From positions 1,766-14,847 of the forward strand of contig WKLE02001777.1 in assembly GCA_014885115.2 (NCBI GenBank): a stretch of DNA of 13,082 nucleotides, given 5' to 3'. Of the stretch, positions 7,440 to 13,082 are shown one piece after another. Made by a program: the position numbers and the translations under genes. A model generated the notes under the pieces. It was not told the DNA's origin, did not search any database, and was given only the letters and a program-made list of their open reading frames with translations. Source of the stretch: Asterionellopsis glacialis. Lineage: Eukaryota; Bacillariophyta; Plagiogrammaphyceae; Rhaphoneidales; Asterionellopsidaceae. How positions within the stretch are numbered: the stretch's first letter is position 1; each line of letters begins with the position of its first letter.

Positions 7440-9194
7440 TTATGGAATATCTGTATACAAAACTTCACCACCATCTTGTAAAATTTTACGTACAGTTTCT
7501 TCTTCTTGTAATACTTGATTGACAGCATCGGCAAAGTCCACAGACCCCACATCTGGCAAAACAAATACGGGAGAGGGAGAGGCAAAGATGGAATCCAACC
7601 ATGATTGAATGTAGGATATTTGATAGGCAGGTTCGAATAATAATTCATTGCCCGGTATAGAAATAATGGGTTTGTGTGTTGTGGCTTCTTCAAAGACGTA
7701 AAAGGCAATAGCAATCATGGCAAACCGTCCATTGAATAATTCACGTTCTTGCATATTGCGTTTCATCGTAGCCGGTGCACCTTCTAATATACTAAGAGGA
7801 TCCCAAAAACAATCACCCGGCAAAAAGGCTTCACCAACATCATCCATATCTTTAATCACATTGGCATAAATGTCCAAGTATCCCAATAACATCATGATGA
7901 GAGTCATAAACAAGGACAAGTACGGTAGAGTCACACCCCCGTACACAATTGTCGTGGAGGAATACTGATATTCCTCCAATAAGAGTCGATCCAACATTTC
8001 TTGCAACGGCCAAATCATGGCTGCCATCATGGCCAACCGACCATGACGGATTTCAGCTTCACGGTAATCCCGTAATATCAAGGCAGGGGGACGTGGTTCG
8101 TTCCATTTGGCAGCCTTGGCTTGAAAGTCGGTATCGTTGGGATCACCAGGAATGAGGTTCCAAAAGAAGGATTGTACCGTACGAATATAATCTTTTGTAG
8201 CCATATTGAATGGATCAAATCCAAAATCACCTGGTAAATTACTTTTCCCCACACCCGCATCGGCAGGGACAACACCCTGTAATAAGGCATCTTCAAACAA
8301 AGACGATGCCTTGATATCTACACTAGATGGTATAAAGGATGATGATGATGATGATGATGCTTCCTCTACCTTTTCTTTTGATTCTGCAGTGTCTTTCTCC
8401 ATGGTAGTTTCAATTTCATCATCCTCTTCTTCCATACTCATTTCATCCACAAAGTCTTCTACAAAGTCATTCATGTCATCTTCATTTTCAAATTCCAAAT
8501 CAAAGTCGTAATCATCTCCGTCATCAATACCATCATCATCATTATCATCATCCGCTTCAGCTGCCAAAAACATCATTTCTTGTTCCAATTGCGCTAGTTC
8601 TTCAGGATCTACATCGTCAGGAAGCGATCCAAAGAAATCAATAAATTCATCATGATCAAATAAATCATCATCATCATTATGATTCTTGTACATTGAAAGT
8701 GTATTTTCTCCATCGTTCCTATAATCTGTATCTTCTTCTTGCTCCTCTAATTCTGCTAATAATTCTTCCAAGGAATTTAAATGTTCTATTTCACGTTCTA
8801 AAAATTCTTTTTCTGTTTCATCGTTGGAACGTTGTTGTTGCTGTTTGGCAGTTTTTTCATTGTCACTGTCGCTATTCTTCTTATTATTATTGTTATTATT
8901 GTTATTCCCCGTTGTTACGGCTAATGATGGTAGTATTGAATTCCTTCTAGACTGGTGTGCTTGTTGAAAACGCTGTCGTTGGTTATTCTCTTTATGATTT
9001 TGTATTCTGAATGATATACTGGAACTTTTCAATCCAATAAAGGTAAAGGCACACACCACAGAATGGTTGTTATTAGGATTATTTGTTATTACAATGGAAA
9101 GGATACTTAGCCATGCAAACTGCCGCAATACTGTTGTTGCATGTTTCATTGTTCGTTTCACTCTTGATATACTGGAGGAGGATCGTCGGTTCAT
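7440..9194 (-). CDS. Plastid-targeted LHC-superfamily protein with acidic N-terminal extension
   Basis: 584 residues from ATG (complement of 9192-9194) to TAA (7440-7442). The N-terminus has basic residues, a hydrophobic core (about 27-37) and VVCAF at 46-50. This matches the bipartite presequence and ASAFAP-type cleavage site that bring diatom proteins through four plastid membranes. Residues 97-104 are an Asn run. About 125-275 is strongly acidic with several Asp/Glu runs, and 280-286 is a Ser run. The LHC part begins with LPGDFGFDPFNM (320-331). The first chlorophyll-binding helix is about 377-400, with EIRHGR (381-386). The second helix is about 423-441, and the third about 481-503, with ERELFNGR (483-490). 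The paired E..R residues and the HGR/NGR signature support pigment binding in thylakoids. Typical LHC proteins are ~200 residues; this one has about 220 extra between transit peptide and LHC core and ~80 after helix 3. RedCAP-like or another divergent clade is possible; I cannot decide. It may serve light harvesting, photoprotection or assembly. Tandem with the downstream minus gene. Confidence 0.93.
   Translation of the reverse strand: MNRRSSSSISRVKRTMKHATTVLRQFAWLSILSIVITNNPNNNHSVVCAFTFIGLKSSSISFRIQNHKENNQRQRFQQAHQSRRNSILPSLAVTTGNNNNNNNNKKNSDSDNEKTAKQQQQRSNDETEKEFLEREIEHLNSLEELLAELEEQEEDTDYRNDGENTLSMYKNHNDDDDLFDHDEFIDFFGSLPDDVDPEELAQLEQEMMFLAAEADDDNDDDGIDDGDDYDFDLEFENEDDMNDFVEDFVDEMSMEEEDDEIETTMEKDTAESKEKVEEASSSSSSSFIPSSVDIKASSLFEDALLQGVVPADAGVGKSNLPGDFGFDPFNMATKDYIRTVQSFFWNLIPGDPNDTDFQAKAAKWNEPRPPALILRDYREAEIRHGRLAMMAAMIWPLQEMLDRLLLEEYQYSSTTIVYGGVTLPYLSLFMTLIMMLLGYLDIYANVIKDMDDVGEAFLPGDCFWDPLSILEGAPATMKRNMQERELFNGRFAMIAIAFYVFEEATTHKPIISIPGNELLFEPAYQISYIQSWLDSIFASPSPVFVLPDVGSVDFADAVNQVLQEEETVRKILQDGGEVLYTDIP
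8338..8359. repeat. GAT trinucleotide run encoding poly-Ser
   Basis: About seven GAT units on the plus strand, read as Ser codons in the minus-strand LHC gene (residues 280-286). It marks a length-variable linker just before the LHC core. Confidence 0.8.
8881..8906. repeat. TTA/TTG trinucleotide run encoding poly-Asn
   Basis: A run of TTATTATTATTG-type units on the plus strand, read as an eight-Asn tract (residues 97-104) in the minus-strand LHC gene, shortly after the presequence. Such trinucleotide runs occur in all three genes of this window. Confidence 0.75.
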
Positions 9195-10233
9195 TTCATT
9201 ACTCTAGAGATCAAGACAGAACACACACACACGTCAACACACACACTCAATTGGGTAGGTATGGTTTCTTGTTGTATTTTTTTTTCTTCCAAAAAAAAGT
9301 AGGAATGTTGCTTTTGAAGAAAGTCATGTCATTCATCATGCCGCATGCCATGAAATGCAGACCGATAATGCGCGATGCAGAGCACACGCCAAAAGAAATC
9401 AGTCGCTAGAGTTAGTCTGTAGTACCCGTATCATGTCTACTCAGGGGATGACTCACGACTGTCATTCTCAACATTATGCAGATGCACAACATGTTCATGC
9501 ATGCATCACTGGCTAGAGCACTTACGTGTTCTCACACTCCCTCTCACAAGGGAGATGGGACAAAAGAGGATTGCGTTCCTTACAAAAATCTTTTTTGAAT
9601 TTGGGTTTTTAGTACTTGTACTACGTAGAAAATAGATTCAGAAACACTCCCTAACGATATTGACTTACAACTTCAACTTGGTTTTCTCGTCTGTCTGCGG
9701 ACGGTGCAGAATCCGAACACCTCTATCGCCTGTCTGTCTGCCCTCTCTAGGTACGTACATCATGACCGAGTTAACAACAATCTCAATACACTACCATTTT
9801 TTTTAATTTCAAGACAGACATTATTCGGAAATAAAATTTCATCTAGAAGCTCTAGTGAGACAGTGGGATAAAATTCAAAAGATATACCAACAACAGAAAC
9901 ATTCTATATATTCCGAGACACAATGAATTACCCTCCAATCCTGTTATTTCATAATACCATACCCTCTAGATTCATTGTTAGAGAAAGATTGGGCAAAGAA
10001 AAAGATGGTGAAGAACAGTTTCTTAAAAAAAGAATAGATTTAAATACTACAGTATGTTACTTGAAACCCCTTGCCCGCCATATTTCTCTTCTGAAATATC
10101 CCCAGTCACGAATGTATTTGTATCTAATGGTTTGCTTTTGTTGTCTTTACATATACAAAAGTCTACTTCGTACCCCGGAGTACATTCATCGCCATCATTA
10201 TTGCACAAAATATTATGGTTTATTTGCTTCCCT
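9195..10233. other. Region upstream of the LHC gene and downstream of the 726-residue protein gene
   Basis: The end near 9195 is the 5' flank of the LHC gene and holds an AC microsatellite (9221-9232 and 9237-9246). A short stem (9537-9542 with 9549-9554) and several T runs are present. A plus-strand frame starts at ATG 9923 and runs 152 codons to 10381, overlapping the 3' end of the opposite gene. It has a TATA-like word about 20 bases before the ATG but no recognisable domain. I do not call it as a gene. No light-responsive element or other named motif was recognised. Confidence 0.5.
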
Positions 10234-12414
10234 TCATTTTTTATTTTTACGGCGGAATGACTTGGTCATCTGTTTTAAACTACTACCTGTTTTTCCAAAG
10301 AAACGGCGTTGTTTTTCTTTCTTCTTGGTGTCAGATGATGTCAACGAGGATGACGATGCCATTGCTATTCCATCATCATGAGAACGAAGAGAAGATGTAG
10401 ATGACAAAGGTTGGTCACCTGCTGTTGCTGTTGGTGGTGATGTTCCTTGCTGTAGCGTTGATGTGTTTGAATAACTGCCTAATGATTTTTTCTTTAATTC
10501 ATCCAAGAAAGCACTTGAAGCTGGACTACCTCCCCCATTAGCACCACTGGTGCTGGGGTTGCTGTCCGCATTGCCATCGTCGCCGTTGTTATTACTACCA
10601 GACAATGATGCTGTTGGTGGCGGCGGCGATGATTCTTCTTGTACCGTTGTTGTGTTCAAATACTTGCCTAGTGACCTTTTCTTCAATTCATCCAAGAAAG
10701 AACTTGAAGCTGAACTTCCTCCCTGATTAGTAAGTGCCTTGTTCTTCAGTGCCGATTTAACTGGTTGTATCGTTAAATGTCGTTGGGAGGATTCTGTTTT
10801 CGTTTTTGCAGCCTTTTTCCATAATTTGCGTTCTTCCTGGACACTGGTACGTCTCAATCGTAACGCGGTTTGCAATTTACGTTTAGCGTTCTGCCATTTT
10901 TCAATTGATTTTTCTTGTCCAACAGTCAATAATGCCTTTTCACGATGCTTTTGTTCCTCCCGTACATCCCTGACGGCCTGGACGATATCATTTTCAGAGA
11001 TACCTGATCCTTGTAATAATGCTAACCGTTCTTCACCCGACATGCGGAGTGCACCTGCACTTATAGCCATATTCAAACGCACCGGGCGACGGCTTTCATA
11101 ATCGTCAATGGATATAGGATCACTTTGAACATACTTCCACCCTATACCGACAGCTGGACCATAACTGACAGATGGATTGACTTCTAATGCTATTTCATAT
11201 AGCCTAGCTTCAATAATACCAAAGCTGATTCTTCTTTTTTTGGTGGTTGGTATTGTTGGACTATATGATGATTTGAAGAAAGGTGATAAGGACGAAGAGG
11301 TGTTCTCCTTTTTTGATACTGTTGTTGTTGTTGTTGTTGTTGTTAGTTCTTCTTTTGGTTTGGTGACAGACAGTGAAGGTTCTTCTTTTTTTTCGCTTTC
11401 ATCTTCGTCATCTGAAAAATCATCTAAAATGGAATCGGGTAATTCATCGATTGCAATCAAAGGTTTCATCATGGTATGATGATTTTCATCATTATCATCA
11501 CCATCGATTGTAATGCTACTAATGTCAGGTAGTTTCTTTTTATGGGAATCCTCCTCCTTTTTCTTTGTTTTTTCTTCTTCTGTGTTTCTTATTATCGTCG
11601 GTTCGTCCTTTTCCTTGACAATAGTTTCTTGTTTATTCTCATCTTCATCATTTTCGGTTGTTTCTCGATCTTGTGTATTATCAAAATCATTCAATACAGA
11701 ATCGGAAAAGGATGATGGATCAAGTAATGGTTTTTGACAATTACTACTTCCATAATTGTCAGCATCAACAGACAATGAGAATGGTTTATCGTCATTGTCG
11801 TCTTCCTCTACTTCCTTTACAACATTTTCCTTCAAGGAATCCATGGGTGCAGTTGGAGAGGATGGTTGAGATGTACTTATCCATGAAATATTAAGTGATT
11901 CACGGTGTGTTTTCACTTTCATACATGATGAAACACGTTTTGATTCTCCTTTTGAATTTGTAATGATAATTGTTGTTGTAGTTTGGTTGTGAGTGTTACC
12001 CAGACTAGCATCGTCGCTAGTTTGGGCTGTATGGAATGAATTTGTGTTATTGGTTTGTGTAGCCTCGGACGAAGAAAAGGATGATCCTACAGAGTGCTGT
12101 TGTTGTTGCTGCTGTTTTTGAGGACCTTCTAATTCATACTGCTCCTTCCAATCAGTGGGTGTTGACCATGCAAATAAATCCCATTGTGTATGCCTTTTTG
12201 TTGAAGTACTTTTGTGATTCTTGTTTTCAGTTTCGTGTTGGGAATCATCATTGTCTCCTTTGTTTTCTTCTCCTTTTGGAGAGGTGTTGTTGTTGTTGCC
12301 GTTGTCGGATGATGGTGATTCTTCTGTTTCTTCCTCTCCATCGAACTTTAAAACAACAGCCATGGATGTACGCGGTTTTCTCGATACACGATAATGATTT
12401 AAATTAGTCTTCAT
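10234..12414 (-). CDS. Largely disordered protein with one conserved central block; unknown function
   Basis: 726 residues from ATG (complement of 12412-12414) to TGA (10234-10236). The frame extends two codons further to a TTG, which is not a likely eukaryotic start; a Met 17 codons downstream (12361-12363) has a better context and is an alternative. Most of the protein is low-complexity: acidic Asn/Ser/Glu stretches, six Gln at 101-106 and a Thr run near 358-365. The ordered part is about 394-525. It starts RRISFG and contains NPSVSYGP, GIGWKY and DDYESRRP, then a helical, charged segment with EERLALLQGSGIS and a basic coiled region. I recall similar blocks (a reading like REY..LGDNP..S.GPP, then a helix) in many unannotated diatom proteins; this is memory, not a search. 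RISF fits the RVxF docking consensus for protein phosphatase 1 (inference). Two pairs of internal repeats are present: DSVLNDF (238-244) with DSILDDF (327-333), and FLDELKKRSLG (573-583) with FLDELKKKSLG (636-646). The C-terminus is basic. No signal peptide, membrane helix or catalytic motif is seen. Confidence 0.85.
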   Translation of the reverse strand: MKTNLNHYRVSRKPRTSMAVVLKFDGEEETEESPSSDNGNNNNTSPKGEENKGDNDDSQHETENKNHKSTSTKRHTQWDLFAWSTPTDWKEQYELEGPQKQQQQQQHSVGSSFSSSEATQTNNTNSFHTAQTSDDASLGNTHNQTTTTIIITNSKGESKRVSSCMKVKTHRESLNISWISTSQPSSPTAPMDSLKENVVKEVEEDDNDDKPFSLSVDADNYGSSNCQKPLLDPSSFSDSVLNDFDNTQDRETTENDEDENKQETIVKEKDEPTIIRNTEEEKTKKKEEDSHKKKLPDISSITIDGDDNDENHHTMMKPLIAIDELPDSILDDFSDDEDESEKKEEPSLSVTKPKEELTTTTTTTTVSKKENTSSSLSPFFKSSYSPTIPTTKKRRISFGIIEARLYEIALEVNPSVSYGPAVGIGWKYVQSDPISIDDYESRRPVRLNMAISAGALRMSGEERLALLQGSGISENDIVQAVRDVREEQKHREKALLTVGQEKSIEKWQNAKRKLQTALRLRRTSVQEERKLWKKAAKTKTESSQRHLTIQPVKSALKNKALTNQGGSSASSSFLDELKKRSLGKYLNTTTVQEESSPPPPTASLSGSNNNGDDGNADSNPSTSGANGGGSPASSAFLDELKKKSLGSYSNTSTLQQGTSPPTATAGDQPLSSTSSLRSHDDGIAMASSSSLTSSDTKKKEKQRRFFGKTGSSLKQMTKSFRRKNKK
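10432..10722 (-). repeat. Imperfect direct repeat, two copies 189 bp apart, coding
   Basis: Two copies of about 100 bases (roughly 10621-10722 and 10432-10533) encode matching segments. Each has a Gly/Ser lead, SSxFLDELKK(R/K)SLG, a Tyr-Asn-Thr-Ser stretch, then a Pro/Thr-rich tail. The spacing is exactly 63 codons. The DNA similarity is highest over the FLDELKK core, so the duplication is either fairly recent or under selection there. Confidence 0.8.
11321..11344. repeat. GTT trinucleotide run encoding poly-Thr
   Basis: About eight GTT units on the plus strand, read as a Thr run in the minus-strand 726-residue protein, about 30 residues before its conserved block. Confidence 0.8.
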
Positions 12415-13082
12415 GATCAATTCTTAAAATACTCGATCAAACCCAAAAATATATATTATACTATAATGATATCTATCAATGCAAAATGAACTCAAGATTT
12501 CGAACCTTCGAGTTTTATTATGGGAATGCCTCTCTAGAGGTCCTACTTATACCTAGTTGCTACGAACTATAGTCAGCAGCACTGCACAGGTACTTGTTTG
12601 CGTCGGTCTCCAGAAGAGGAATAGAGAATTTGAGGTAAACGTGCAAACACAGTATTTAACTTAACTTATTTCCAATCGCAACAGCAAAGATCTGCGTTGA
12701 GTTCGTTATTGTTGCGTACATAGTGAGTTGCCAAAAAGCGAAATAGGATCTTGAAAAAGACGAAAATGGCCAGCGCATTACTTCACACGTGCCTAGAATA
12801 TATATTATGTAGGACAAGATACGTACCAGATACCAGCCAGGTGCCAGTACATAAGAATTAACCTTGTCCCAACCCACTGACTCTACCCTACTGTAGGACC
12901 ACTCTAGTAGAGTACAGGTAAGGTGTTCGAGATTCATTCAAGGTTACCTTTCTGGCGATTTGGCATTGTGATTACTGAGTTTCTACGCAATGACCGTGTA
13001 TGTACAATCTGCGTATAAATGTTACCTTACGTCAGCAGTTGTCTAAGTAATGTATCGATACTTAACAATCAGTGTAGACTTG
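12415..13082. other. Upstream region of the 726-residue protein gene
   Basis: An AT-rich TATATATTATA-type stretch at about 12449-12462 lies some 35-50 bases before the chosen ATG on the minus strand and could be a core promoter element. Small perfect palindromes occur at 12531-12542 (CCTCT-CT-AGAGG), 12890-12900 and 12901-12913 (ACTCTA-G-TAGAGT). A minus frame of 93 codons (12656-12937, ATG start) has no recognisable features and I do not call it. No RNA gene was recognised. Confidence 0.45.

Noticed and set aside
8206..8511. Plus-strand Ser-rich 101-codon frame
   Set aside because: It is the antisense of the acidic Asp/Glu-rich part of the LHC gene, where GAT/GAA repeats give Ser-rich shadows.
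12415..12420. TTG start two codons upstream for the 726-residue protein
   Set aside because: Nuclear eukaryotic genes rarely start at TTG and an ATG lies two codons downstream.
1..13082. tRNA genes, CRISPR arrays, transposon ends
   Set aside because: I looked for B-box-like words, regularly spaced repeats and long terminal repeats by eye and found none convincing. A dedicated scan could still find a degenerate element.

Overview
The window looks like nuclear DNA of a diatom or close stramenopile. The main evidence is a plastid-targeted light-harvesting-superfamily protein with an ASAFAP-like transit motif. Long intron-free genes rich in Asn, Gln, Ser and acidic tracts fit this, as does a third protein with a conserved block resembling one I remember from unannotated diatom proteins. 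I cannot name the species.

Layout. Bases 1 to about 4220 are gene-poor, AT-rich and almost without CpG (18 CpG in the first 4200 bases by hand count). This block contains a decayed copy of a bacterial/plastid-type peptide chain release factor 2 gene (2952-3761). The copy has many frameshifts and stops, and its conserved arginines are repeatedly replaced by Cys, Gln or His, the pattern expected from decay of methylated CpG. A short coiled-coil coding relic lies at 427-731. Near 4220-4260 CpG frequency rises about eight-fold (about 35 in 4261-5280), and normal gene-bearing DNA begins.

Three protein-coding genes follow. A + strand gene (5360-6766) encodes a 468-residue protein with a J-like domain lacking the HPD motif, plus a small acidic tandem repeat. 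It converges on a - strand gene (7440-9194) for a 584-residue LHC-superfamily protein with an unusually long acidic N-terminal segment and a C-terminal extension. Further right, also on the - strand, is a 726-residue, mostly disordered protein (10234-12414) with one conserved central block and two internal duplications. The last ~670 bases are probably its upstream region.

The genes show no operon-like or pathway relationship; the arrangement is convergent then tandem. I found no CRISPR array, tRNA, rRNA or intact transposon, and no convincing new multi-gene system. The most informative part is the CpG-depleted left block and the mutational record in its release factor pseudogene.
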